Of a stretch of 64,000 nucleotides of DNA, positions 41,828-51,310 are shown in pieces. Source of the DNA: Mumia sp. ZJ1417 (GTDB lineage Bacteria; Actinomycetota; Actinomycetes; Propionibacteriales; Nocardioidaceae); the NCBI RefSeq assembly GCF_014127285.1, contig NZ_CP059901.1, forward strand, positions 682,001 to 746,000, in the 5' to 3' direction. The position numbers and the translations under genes were made by a program. The notes beneath the pieces were generated by a model. That model saw only the letters and a list, made by a program, of their open reading frames with translations, had not been told where the DNA came from and searched no databases. Numbering within the stretch: position 1 is the stretch's first letter; each line of letters starts with the position of its first letter.

Positions 41828-42517
41828 TCAGCGGGTCGCGACGTACGTAGCGATCGTGCCTGCGGCGTTCGCGGCCCAGTGCAGGCCCATCGGCGCGAGC
41901 AGGCTGCCGCTGCGCTCGCGGGCGTAGGCGAGCACGACCCCGGCCAGCGCGGTGCCGGAGACGATCGCGACCATGCCGGCGAAGGTGACCAGCGGCGAGG
42001 CGCCGAGGGTCTCCGACACGGCCTGGTTGCCGGCGAGCGCGGATGAGGCCGAGCCCAGGTGCCACAACCCGAACAGCAGCGAGGACACGACCGTCGCCGT
42101 ACGGACGCCGCGGTCGCGCCGGACCATCGCCTGCACCACGCCGCGGAACACGAGCTCCTCGAGCACCACCGTGTGCAGCGGGATCACGAGCAGCACCCGT
42201 ACGGCGAGGTCCGCGAGCGAGTCGGGGCTCCGGTCGTCCACGAGCAGGTCGTGCGTCGCGGGGACCACGAGGGCGACTGCGTAGACCAGCGCGAACCCGC
42301 CGGCGGAGGCCGCTGCCCATCGCGCGCCGGACCCGAGGTGGTCGCGCGCGAGGCCGAGGTCGTCGGCCGTCAGGAGGAGCCGCCGCGCGAGACCGAGGAA
42401 GACGAGGGTCGCCGCGACGGCGACGATCGTGGACACCGCGAGCGGCAGGACGGCGAGGAGCGCGCCGGTGACGACGATCGCGCCGACGACGACGGCGTAC
42501 GAACGGCCCCGGGTCAC
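41828..42517 (-). CDS. CPBP intramembrane metalloprotease
   Basis: A 229-residue membrane protein of the CPBP (CAAX protease/bacteriocin processing) family. The catalytic motif VLEELVFRGVVQ carries the Glu-Glu and Arg; WHLGSA holds the first His and GLHWAANA the second. About six to seven membrane helices. The GTG at 42517 has no strong ribosome site. It sits between the two Abhydrolase_9 paralogues but on the opposite strand. Confidence 0.92.
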   Translation of the reverse strand: MTRGRSYAVVVGAIVVTGALLAVLPLAVSTIVAVAATLVFLGLARRLLLTADDLGLARDHLGSGARWAAASAGGFALVYAVALVVPATHDLLVDDRSPDSLADLAVRVLLVIPLHTVVLEELVFRGVVQAMVRRDRGVRTATVVSSLLFGLWHLGSASSALAGNQAVSETLGASPLVTFAGMVAIVSGTALAGVVLAYARERSGSLLAPMGLHWAANAAGTIATYVATR

Positions 42518-42581
42518 GGGACCATCGTAGGGTTCACGACTCCCGCACCGCCGGCGTTGAACGCCTGGAAGGATGGGAAGC

Positions 42582-43430
42582 ATGTCCCTCCCCGCGGTCC
42601 TCGAGCCGCATCCGCGCACCGACGCAGGCGCCTCGGCGCTGGCGTCGCTGCTGGCCGATCCCGAGCAGGCGATGCTCGCGTTCGACTTCGACGGCACGCT
42701 CGCCCCGATCGTCGACGACCCGGAGCACGCGCACGCGAGCGCCCGGTCCGTCGACGCGCTGGAACGGATCGGTCCGTGCGTCGGCAAGATCGCCGTCGTC
42801 ACCGGACGGCCGGTCGAGACGGCGCTGCGGCTGGGCGGGTTCGCCGACCGCGAGGGACTGTCGCGGATGACGATCCTCGGTCAGTACGGCGCCGAGCGCT
42901 GGGACGCCGAGACGCGCGAGTCCTCCGTACCCCCACCGCCGGAGGCCGTCGCGCTCGTCCGCGCCGAGATCCCGGCGCTGCTCGCACGCCTGGGCATCGA
43001 AGAGGCTCGGCTCGAGGACAAAGGTCGGGCCGTCGTGGTCCACACGCGTGGCCTCGCCGACCCCGCATCGGCGCAGGACCTGCTGGCCGAGCCGCTCGCC
43101 GAGCTCGCCCGCCTCCACGGGTTGTCGGCCGAGCACGGTCGCTACGTCGTCGAGGTCCGCGACTCGTCCGTCGACAAGGGTGCGGCGCTGAGGGGCCTCG
43201 TCACCGAGACCGGCACGCGGACGATCGTGTACGCCGGCGACGACCTGGGCGACCTCCCTGCGTACGCGGCGCTGAAGAACATGCGGGCTCACGGCGCGGC
43301 CGAGGTCATGCTCATCGCCGTCGCCTCCGACGAGCAGCGTGCGCTCATGCCGCGCGCCGACCTCGTCGTCCACGGTCCCGAGGAGCTTGCCGGCTGGCTC
43401 GAGCGGCTCGCCGATGCGCTCGGCTGCTGA
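42582..43430 (+). CDS. otsB: Trehalose-6-phosphate phosphatase
   Basis: A 282-residue HAD phosphatase that turns trehalose-6-phosphate into trehalose. FDFDGTLAPI (Asp35, Asp37) is the nucleophile motif; VVTGRPVET, QYGAERW, and late YAGDDLGDLPAY are the OtsB-specific cap and metal motifs. Start ATG 42582 is preferred to 42573 because GGGAAG is properly spaced. Its end overlaps the second Abhydrolase_9 gene by 17 bases, so the two are likely co-translated. The synthase gene is separate, at 36.6 kb. Confidence 0.94.
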   Translation: MSLPAVLEPHPRTDAGASALASLLADPEQAMLAFDFDGTLAPIVDDPEHAHASARSVDALERIGPCVGKIAVVTGRPVETALRLGGFADREGLSRMTILGQYGAERWDAETRESSVPPPPEAVALVRAEIPALLARLGIEEARLEDKGRAVVVHTRGLADPASAQDLLAEPLAELARLHGLSAEHGRYVVEVRDSSVDKGAALRGLVTETGTRTIVYAGDDLGDLPAYAALKNMRAHGAAEVMLIAVASDEQRALMPRADLVVHGPEELAGWLERLADALGC

Positions 43431-45075
43431 GCGGGCGGCCCGCGCGGTCGCGTCCTGGGTCTTGCGACGCAGCCCGGCCGGTCTCCTGCTCGCGGCGGCG
43501 TTCTTCTGGTTCTCTCTTCAGCCGTCGCTGCTCCCGCGGACGTGGGTGCTGCAAGGGGTGCTCAGCGGCCTCCTGACCGCGATCGGCTACGGGCTGGGTG
43601 CGCTGATCGGCCTGGTGGTCCGCACGGTCCTCGCGCGGGTGCGCCCCGGAGCGGTCGTCGTGCTGCGCAGCCGGCACATGCGCCTGTGGCTCCCCGCGCT
43701 CGCCGCCGTGGTCGTCGTCCTGACGTACGGCGAGAGCCTCGACCGTCAGGCGTGGACGTACGAGCGTCTGGGCGTCGACGAGCCCGGGTGGCCGCTGCTA
43801 GGAGTGCCGCTCGTGGCGGCGCTGGTGCTGCTCGTGGTCGTCGGCGTGGCGCTGGCGCTCCGCGCGGTCCGCAACGTGCTCGCGCGGCGGGGGCGTCGGT
43901 TCCTCGGCCCGGTGGTCGCGTCGGTCCTCGCGACGGTGCTGACGGCGGTGGTGGTGATCGCGGCGCTCAACACGTGGGCCTATCAGCGCACGATCGACGG
44001 GCTCAACAGCTCGATGTCCTTGTCGGACACCGTGCTCACCCCGTTCGACCCCGACCCGCCGCAGACCTCGTACGTGACGTCCGGTCCCGGCTCCGACGTC
44101 GCGTGGGACGGGCTCGGCGACCAGGGCCGTACGTTCCTCGGACGGCGGCCGTCGGCCGAGCGCATCACCGAGCTGACGGGGGAGCCGGCGGCCGAGCCGA
44201 TCCGGCTGTACGTCGGGCGCGGCACCGCCGACAGCGTCGACGAGCGCGTCGACGTGCTGCTGGAGGAGATGGACCGTACGGACGCCTGGACGCGGAGCGT
44301 GGTCGTCGTGAACGTCCCGACGGGCACCGGCTGGATGAACGAGCAGCTGTTCGTGCCGCTCGAGTACTTCTACGACGGCGACTCCGCAGTGGTCGGCATC
44401 CAGTACTCCCACCTGCCGAGCCCGATCGCCTACCTCATGGAGCAGGACGCCGCGATCGTCACCGCGCGCGCGATGCTCGACGCCGTGCGTGAGCGGCTCG
44501 CCGCGGTCCCGGAGGCCGAGCGTCCGCTGCTGGTGGTCACCGGCGAGAGCCTCGGCGCGTACGGAGGGCAGGGTGCCTTCGCGGACCTCGACGCGATGAC
44601 GGCGCAGGTCGACCGCGCCCTGTGGGTGGGGTCGCCCGCCTTCACCGAGCTTCGTCGGACGGCCGAGCGTGAGCGCGTCCGCGGCTCGCGGCAGGTCGCG
44701 CCGGTGGTCGGCGACGGCGGCACGATCCGCTTCGCGAACCGCATCAGCGACCTCGACGGCGCCTCGCCGCGCGTCACGTACCTGCAGAACGCGGACGACC
44801 CGATCGTCTGGTGGGAGCCGTCGCTGGCGTGGGGCGAGCCGGACTGGATGCAGGAGCGTCGCGACCCCGCGGTCTCCCCGTACCTGCGGTGGTGGCCCAC
44901 GGGCACGTTCTTCGCGCTCGCGCTCGACATGGCGGGCGGCAACGATTTCGACGAGGGCAACGGTCACCTGTACGGGACGCAGCCGCTGGACGCCTGGCGA
45001 GCGATGCTGCCGCAGGCCGACTGGGACGACGAGCGCGTCGAGGCGCTGCGCGAGAGGCTGCGCGGGGTCCGCTGA
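43414..45075 (+). CDS. Membrane alpha/beta-hydrolase family protein (Abhydrolase_9), copy 2
   Basis: A 553-residue paralogue of the 40,186 product with the same order: membrane helices in the first ~180 residues (LQPSLLPRTWVLQGVLSG matches the FTPSLLPRPAVFQG motif), then the hydrolase domain with TGESLGAYGGQG, DPIVWWEPSLAW and GNGHLYGTQPLDAW. It starts inside the last codons of otsB. The presence of two copies so close suggests duplication, but the intervening genes are unrelated. Possible trehalose-linked lipid chemistry is only a hint from the otsB overlap. Confidence 0.9.
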   Translation: MRSAAERAARAVASWVLRRSPAGLLLAAAFFWFSLQPSLLPRTWVLQGVLSGLLTAIGYGLGALIGLVVRTVLARVRPGAVVVLRSRHMRLWLPALAAVVVVLTYGESLDRQAWTYERLGVDEPGWPLLGVPLVAALVLLVVVGVALALRAVRNVLARRGRRFLGPVVASVLATVLTAVVVIAALNTWAYQRTIDGLNSSMSLSDTVLTPFDPDPPQTSYVTSGPGSDVAWDGLGDQGRTFLGRRPSAERITELTGEPAAEPIRLYVGRGTADSVDERVDVLLEEMDRTDAWTRSVVVVNVPTGTGWMNEQLFVPLEYFYDGDSAVVGIQYSHLPSPIAYLMEQDAAIVTARAMLDAVRERLAAVPEAERPLLVVTGESLGAYGGQGAFADLDAMTAQVDRALWVGSPAFTELRRTAERERVRGSRQVAPVVGDGGTIRFANRISDLDGASPRVTYLQNADDPIVWWEPSLAWGEPDWMQERRDPAVSPYLRWWPTGTFFALALDMAGGNDFDEGNGHLYGTQPLDAWRAMLPQADWDDERVEALRERLRGVR

Positions 45076-45092
45076 GGTGCGGGGCCAGGGCT

Positions 45093-45116
45093 GTCCACAT
45101 GGTGGAATGAGTGGAC
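45093..45116. other. Hairpin region after the Abhydrolase_9 gene
   Basis: GTCCAC (45093-45098) and GTGGAC (45111-45116) can pair around 12 bases, and an alternative stem TCCAC-ATG-GTGGA lies inside. It may end the preceding transcript before the riboswitch begins; there is no T tract. Confidence 0.35.
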
Positions 45117-45149
45117 GGTATGTGAGACGGACACGTAGGCTGAACGCAG

Positions 45150-45290
45150 CTCATCACGAGGGGCGGAGGGACACGGCCCGACGAAGCCCCGGCAACCAGC
45201 TGACGTGAACTCGCGATCCCGCGAGGCCGCCGCCAGGCATGGTGCCAAGTCCGTCCTGTGGCGAAAGTCGCGTGCAGGGAAGATGACGAG
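45150..45290 (+). promoter_or_regulatory. SAM-I (S-box) riboswitch before thrC-moaD
   Basis: The conserved S-box parts are in order: a closing P1 (CTCATC at 45150 with GATGA at 45283), GGAGGGAC (45165-45172), GGCCC then GAAGCC and CCGGCAACC (45175-45197), and GGTGCCAAGTCC (45241-45252), ending with GGGAAGATGAC. This is the SAM-I core by pattern. It ends on the ribosome site GAGGAGG (45288-45294) of the next gene, so P1 formation would hide the site: translational OFF control by SAM is the likely mode. A TAGGCT -10-like box lies at 45136. Confidence 0.88.
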
Positions 45291-45298
45291 GAGGCCTC

Positions 45299-46597
45299 GT
45301 GAGCGCGAGCACGCTGCAAAACCCTGACCGTACGACCGGCCCTTCGACGGGCTCAGGACAGCCTCGCGAGGGCGCCTTCGGCAACGCGACCGGCCTGGTG
45401 TGCCGCGCGTGCGGCGCCCACCAGGAGCTCGGTCCCCACTACGCCTGTCTCGAGTGTTTCGGCCCGCTCGAGGTGGCGTACGACTTCCCGGCGATCACCC
45501 GCGAGCAGATCGAGGCGGGGCCCAAGAGCATCTGGCGCTACCAGCCGCTGCTGCCGGTGCCGGCCGACATCGCCGCGATCCCCAACACCGATCCCGGCTT
45601 CACCCGCCTCGTGAAGGCCGACAACCTGGCCCGCGAGCTCGGCATCAAGACGCTGTGGATCAAGGACGACTCGGGCAACCCGACGCACTCCTTCAAGGAC
45701 CGCGTCGTCGCCGTCGCACTGTCAGCGGCTCGCGAGCTCGGCCTGAAGGTCCTCGCGTGCCCCTCGACGGGCAACCTCGCCAACGCCGTCGCCGCGGCCG
45801 CCGCCCGCGCCGGCATCAAGAGCGTCGTCTTCATCCCGGAGAACCTCGAGCGGCCCAAGATCCTCACGACCGCGGTGTACGGCGGCACGCTGGTCGCCGT
45901 CCGCGGCAACTACGACGACGTCAACAAGCTCGCCAGCGAGATCGCCGGCGAGGAGGACGGGTGGGCGTTCGTCAACGTCAACGTCCGGCCCTACTACGCC
46001 GAGGGCTCCAAGACGCTGGCGTACGAGACCGCCGAGCAGCTCGGGTGGCGCATCCCGGAGCAGGTCGTCATCCCGGTCGCGTCCGGCTCGCAGCTCACCA
46101 AGGTCGACAAGGGTTTCACCGAGCTCGGCAAGCTCGGTCTCGTCGACGCGACGCCCTACAAGATCTTCGGCGCCCAGGCCACCGGCTGCTCGCCCGTCGC
46201 ACAGGCGTTCCGCGAGGGCCACGACGTCGTCCGCCCGGTCAAGCCGGACACGATCGCCAAGTCGCTCGCGATCGGCAACCCCGCCGACGGTCCGTACGTG
46301 CTCGACACCTGCCGCCGTACGGGCGGTGCGGTCGAGGACGTCTCCGACGACGAGGTGCGCGACGGCATCCAGCTCCTCGCCCGTACGGAGGGCATCTTCG
46401 CGGAGACCGCCGGCGGCGTCACGATCGCGACGCTCAAGAAGCTCCTCGCGAGCGGGCAGCTCGACCCGGAGGCGGAGACGGTCGTCTTCAACACCGGCGA
46501 CGGGCTCAAGACCCTCGATGCCATCGCGGACCGGGTCGGCCCGGCCGCGACCATCGACCCGACCTACACGGCGTTCACCGCCGCCAACCTCGTCTGA
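45299..46597 (+). CDS. Threonine-synthase-family PLP enzyme under a SAM riboswitch
   Basis: A 432-residue PLP enzyme. Lys133 in THSFKDR is the Schiff-base lysine; CPSTGNLANAVAAAAARAG is the phosphate-holding loop, GSQLTKVDKG and ETAGGVT the later cofactor parts. A zinc-ribbon-like pair CRAC and CLEC (Cys35, 38, 50, 53) leads the catalytic domain. The family normally makes threonine from O-phosphohomoserine, but the SAM riboswitch and the following sulfur-carrier gene suggest homocysteine synthesis from the same substrate. The N-terminal GPSTGSGQ is coded by a REP-like insert. GTG 45299 follows GAGGAGG. Confidence 0.92.
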   Translation: MSASTLQNPDRTTGPSTGSGQPREGAFGNATGLVCRACGAHQELGPHYACLECFGPLEVAYDFPAITREQIEAGPKSIWRYQPLLPVPADIAAIPNTDPGFTRLVKADNLARELGIKTLWIKDDSGNPTHSFKDRVVAVALSAARELGLKVLACPSTGNLANAVAAAAARAGIKSVVFIPENLERPKILTTAVYGGTLVAVRGNYDDVNKLASEIAGEEDGWAFVNVNVRPYYAEGSKTLAYETAEQLGWRIPEQVVIPVASGSQLTKVDKGFTELGKLGLVDATPYKIFGAQATGCSPVAQAFREGHDVVRPVKPDTIAKSLAIGNPADGPYVLDTCRRTGGAVEDVSDDEVRDGIQLLARTEGIFAETAGGVTIATLKKLLASGQLDPEAETVVFNTGDGLKTLDAIADRVGPAATIDPTYTAFTAANLV

Positions 46598-46612
46598 TCC
46601 GAGAGGACACCC

Positions 46613-46891
46613 ATGAGCGTCTCCGTCCGCATCCCGACGATCCTGCGCACCTACACCAAGGGTGACTCCGAGGTGAACGTCGACGGCGAGACCGTCGCCG
46701 CCGTCATCGACTCGCTCGAGGCCTCCTTCCCGGGGATCAAGGCGCGCGTGGTCGACGAGACCGGCGCGATCCGGCGGTTCGTGAACGTGTACGTCGGCAC
46801 CGAGGACGTGCGCTTCGCCGAGGGCCTCGAGACCTCGGTCCCGGCCGGCCAGCAGGTCTCGATCATCCCGGCGGTCGCCGGCGGCTGCTGA
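46613..46891 (+). CDS. MoaD/ThiS-family sulfur carrier with C-terminal Gly-Gly-Cys
   Basis: A 92-residue ubiquitin-like protein: VSVRIPTILRTYTKGDSEVN at the start, FVNVYVGTEDVR in the middle and VSIIPAVAGGC at the end. Sulfur carriers are activated at a terminal Gly-Gly as thiocarboxylate; here one Cys follows Gly90-Gly91, so a protease step or direct use is implied. It is 15 bases after the threonine-synthase homologue under the same SAM riboswitch. It may deliver sulfur to that enzyme, as CysO does for CysM. A molybdopterin role is the alternative. Confidence 0.9.
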   Translation: MSVSVRIPTILRTYTKGDSEVNVDGETVAAVIDSLEASFPGIKARVVDETGAIRRFVNVYVGTEDVRFAEGLETSVPAGQQVSIIPAVAGGC

Positions 46892-46912
46892 CCCCCAGAC
46901 CCTCGAGGACGG

Positions 46913-47860
46913 TCAGGCCGTGGTCTTCGAGATCTCGGACGGCCCCAAGGGTCGCGAGGCGCGCGAAGTCGTCCCGGCTTGATCGCTTGTCGTCGTCTTG
47001 CGCCGGGTCGACCCGAGAAGGACACCGGCGATGACGACCGCCCCCGAGGCCAGCTCGAACGGGTGGAGGCGTTCCCCGAGGACGACGGCGCTCGTGCTCA
47101 TGCCGACCACCGGGACGAGCATCGAGAACGGCGCGACCGTGCTCGACGGATAGCGGGTCATCAGCATCGTCCACAGCCCCGAGCCGACGACCGTGCCGAT
47201 CACGATCGTGTAGGCGATACCGAGGACTGCTGGGAGCGCCTCGGCGGTGAACGCGGTCGTGATCGAGGTGCCGACGCGCCCGGGGCCCTCGACGAGCAGT
47301 GCCAGGGCGAGCATCGGGATCGGCGGGACGACCGACATCCAGAGGGTTAGGTGCAACGGGTTCGACGGACGGGCCTGCCGGTTCGCGAGGTTGCCGAAGG
47401 CCCATCCGAGGGCGCCGAGCAGGGTCAGTACGACGGGGAGGAGCGCCGCCGTCTGCGACCGGTGCCACGCGACTCCGGCGAGCCCGGCGATCGCGAGGAG
47501 GATCCCGAGGACCTGACGGCCGCTCAGGCGCTCGCGGAGCAGGACGCCGGCGAGGACGACGGTGAACGGGGCGGACGCCTGGAGGACCAGCGAGGCGAGC
47601 CCGGCAGGCATGCCGGCGTTCATCCCGGCGTAGAGGAAGACGAACTGCGCGATCCCGAACCCTGCCCCGTACCCGATCAGCCAGCGCAGCTCCACGTCCG
47701 GCCGCGGGACGAGCAGGATCGTCGGGATCGCCATCAGGCCGAACCGCAGCGCTACGCAGAACATCGGCGGGAAGTGCTCGAGCGAGGCGTGGATGGCGAG
47801 GAAGTTCAGCCCCCAGGTGACCGCGACGAGCACGGCGAGGGAACGGTCACGGGAGGTCAC
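46913..47860 (-). CDS. EamA/RhaT-family transporter
   Basis: A 315-residue drug/metabolite transporter with ten helices in two EamA repeats (LAVLVAVTWGLNFLAIHASL opens the first; ALGWAFGNLANRQARPS opens the second). These carriers export amino acids or other small metabolites. The GTG at 47860 is taken as start because the first helix follows at once. A LysR gene is divergent, with an inverted repeat between them, so LysR control is likely. Confidence 0.9.
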   Translation of the reverse strand: MTSRDRSLAVLVAVTWGLNFLAIHASLEHFPPMFCVALRFGLMAIPTILLVPRPDVELRWLIGYGAGFGIAQFVFLYAGMNAGMPAGLASLVLQASAPFTVVLAGVLLRERLSGRQVLGILLAIAGLAGVAWHRSQTAALLPVVLTLLGALGWAFGNLANRQARPSNPLHLTLWMSVVPPIPMLALALLVEGPGRVGTSITTAFTAEALPAVLGIAYTIVIGTVVGSGLWTMLMTRYPSSTVAPFSMLVPVVGMSTSAVVLGERLHPFELASGAVVIAGVLLGSTRRKTTTSDQAGTTSRASRPLGPSEISKTTA

Positions 47861-47893
47861 GCGTCCCAGCGTGCGGGCCTTCTTGGATGTAGC

Positions 47894-47914
47894 ACAAGCG
47901 ACTATTTCTCTTGT
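47894..47914. promoter_or_regulatory. LysR-type operator ACAAG-N11-CTTGT
   Basis: A perfect 5-bp inverted repeat with an 11-base spacer in the 74-base gap between the EamA gene and the LysR gene fits the T-N11-A box of LysR regulators. A second CTTGT at 47918-47922 may extend the site downstream. It overlaps the expected promoters of both genes. Confidence 0.6.
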
Positions 47915-47934
47915 CACCTTGTAGCGTTGCTTCA

Positions 47935-48867
47935 ATGAATGGAGACGGACTCGACGTCGACAAGCTCGCGGTTCTGCGCGAGCTCGCCGAGCGCGGGAGC
48001 ATCACGGCGGTCGCCGCCGCGACGTACCGGACGCCGTCGGCGATCTCCCAGGCCCTCAAGGCGCTCGAGCGCGAGCTGGGGGCGGTGCTCGTCGAGCGCG
48101 ACGGCCGCGGCGTACGGCTCACCGAGGCGGGCCACCTCCTGGCGGAGGGAGCCGTCGAGATCGCGCAGGTGGTGGCACGGACGCGGGCACGGTTCGAGGA
48201 GTTCCGTGGTGACGTGCGCGGCGAGGTCGCCGTGGCGGCGTTCCCGAGCGGCGCCGAGATGCTGCTCGCGCCGCTCGTCCCTCGTCTGGCCGCCCACGCG
48301 CCTGGCGTCACCGTACGGCTCAGCGACCTCGACCTCGCCGAGCACGACCTCGCGGCGGCGACCGCCGACCACGACGTCGTCATCGGCCACTCCGTCGTGG
48401 CGGTGCCCGACGCCCGTACGACGGGCCTGCACGTCACGCCGCTCCTGCGTGAGCCGCTCGACGTCGCCGTCGCGGAGGGCCACCGGCTCGCGACGCAGGA
48501 GCGGGTGCGCCCCGAGGACCTCGCCGGCGAGCCGTGGATCGGCGTGCCGGAGGGGCACCCGTTCGACCTGCTCCTCCCGATGCTCGCCGTCGACGGACAG
48601 GCGCCCCAGGTCGTCCAGCGGTTCCTCGACAACCACGTCGTCGCGGCGTTCGTCGCGTCGGGGCAGGGGATCGCGCTCCTCCCGCGCCTGTGGGCGACGG
48701 CGGCACAGCCGCGGGACGTCCGGCTGCTCGGGCTCGACGGTGTGCGAGCGGGCAGGCACGTCTTCGCGCTGGCGCGACCCGACCGTGCCGAGCGTGCAGC
48801 GGTCCGAACCGTGCTGAGTGACCTCGAGGTGGTGGCCGGCGAGCTCGCCGCGCGCGTCAGCCGATGA
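47935..48867 (+). CDS. LysR-family transcriptional regulator
   Basis: A 310-residue LTTR. The N-terminal helix-turn-helix is LAERGSITAVAAATYRTPSA then ISQALKALERELG, with LVERDGRGVRLTEAGHLL following. The effector domain (about 90-300) has the two lobes with GEVAVAAFPSGAEMLLAPLV and VASGQGIALLPRL. Divergent from the EamA carrier, it probably senses that carrier's substrate. Its last 11 bases overlap the end of the convergent DHFR-like gene. Confidence 0.93.
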   Translation: MNGDGLDVDKLAVLRELAERGSITAVAAATYRTPSAISQALKALERELGAVLVERDGRGVRLTEAGHLLAEGAVEIAQVVARTRARFEEFRGDVRGEVAVAAFPSGAEMLLAPLVPRLAAHAPGVTVRLSDLDLAEHDLAAATADHDVVIGHSVVAVPDARTTGLHVTPLLREPLDVAVAEGHRLATQERVRPEDLAGEPWIGVPEGHPFDLLLPMLAVDGQAPQVVQRFLDNHVVAAFVASGQGIALLPRLWATAAQPRDVRLLGLDGVRAGRHVFALARPDRAERAAVRTVLSDLEVVAGELAARVSR

Positions 48868-49330
48868 CGCGCGCCCAGAGGTTCTGGATCTCGCCGGACG
48901 TCGAGCGGCTGATCCAGTCCAGCCTCACCGGGAGACCTTCGGGGGCGTCGAGGACCGGGGTGCCGGCGCCGACGAACCGGGGCACGACGTGCAGCATCAC
49001 CTCGTCCAGCAGGCCCGCCTCCAGAAGACGCCTCGCGGTGACCGCACCGAGCACGACCACGTACTTGTCGCCGGCCGCCTCCGCCGCGACCGCGTAGGCG
49101 TCCTCGACCGTGCCGGTGACGAAGACGATCCCTTCGGCGGGAGGCTCGTCCGGGTCGTGGGTGTGCACGACGATCGGCCCCTCCCACGCACCGCCGTACG
49201 GGCGGGCCGTGAGCGCGTCGACGAGGGCGTTGTCGCCCATCGCGGGCTCGACGAGGAAGCCGATCTCCTCGTCGGGGCCCGTGATGAAGCCGTCGAGCGA
49301 GGCCGTGGAGTGGTAGAGCGAGGTCGCCAT
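48857..49330 (-). CDS. Dihydrofolate reductase family protein (RibD-C type)
   Basis: A 157-residue protein with the RibD C-terminal/DHFR-like fold: [19 protein letters not shown] opens it and [20 protein letters not shown] carries the NADP-binding Gly. It is shorter than most (often 180-200), and the central strand-helix part seems compressed. It is not the housekeeping FolA. Substrate unknown. The ATG at 49330 faces the groEL promoter region. Confidence 0.88.
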   Translation of the reverse strand: MATSLYHSTASLDGFITGPDEEIGFLVEPAMGDNALVDALTARPYGGAWEGPIVVHTHDPDEPPAEGIVFVTGTVEDAYAVAAEAAGDKYVVVLGAVTARRLLEAGLLDEVMLHVVPRFVGAGTPVLDAPEGLPVRLDWISRSTSGEIQNLWARVIG

Positions 49331-49400
49331 GGGCAGGTCCTTCGGTCGGGATCGGAGGGGGGACCGGCCGTCCCCGGGGAACTCATCGCGTGCCCCAGTC

Positions 49401-49462
49401 TTTGCACTCGCTGGGCCCGAGTGCTAGAAAGGGCGTTAGCACTCGTCTCGTACGAGTGCCAA
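49401..49462 (+). promoter_or_regulatory. groEL promoter with two CIRCE elements
   Basis: TTGCAC (49402-49407), a 17-base spacer and TAGAAA (49425-49430) form a good housekeeping promoter. CIRCE 1 (TTTGCACTC-N9-GAGTGCTAG, 49401-49427) covers the -35 and spacer; CIRCE 2 (TTAGCACTC-N9-GAGTGCCAA, 49436-49462) covers the start region. CIRCE is the HrcA repressor site, so heat-shock control is expected. The HrcA gene is not in the window. Confidence 0.92.
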
Positions 49463-49486
49463 CGTACGAACGGGACAGGTCGATGA

Positions 49487-51220
<1,734 letters not shown>

Positions 51221-51260
51221 TCTCAGAACCCACCGTCTGAGCTCGGCTCAGCACCACGCG

Positions 51261-51292
51261 GCGCCCCGTCGGTCCTCGGACCGGCGGGGCGC
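51261..51292. terminator. Strong bidirectional terminator after groEL
   Basis: GCGCCCCGTCGGTCC and GGACCGGCGGGGCGC form a 15-bp stem with one G-U pair around a two-base loop. It lies between the groEL stop and the convergent gene at 51,311. No long T run follows, which is normal for actinobacteria. Confidence 0.75.
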
Positions 51293-51310
51293 TGTCGCGT
51301 CACGTGGTCC

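Noticed and set aside
45299-46597. Plain housekeeping threonine synthase
   Set aside because: Not excluded, but a SAM riboswitch and a coupled sulfur carrier make a methionine-side role the better reading.
46898-47350. Plus-strand open frames opposite the EamA gene
   Set aside because: Arg/Asp-rich mirror frames without start signals.
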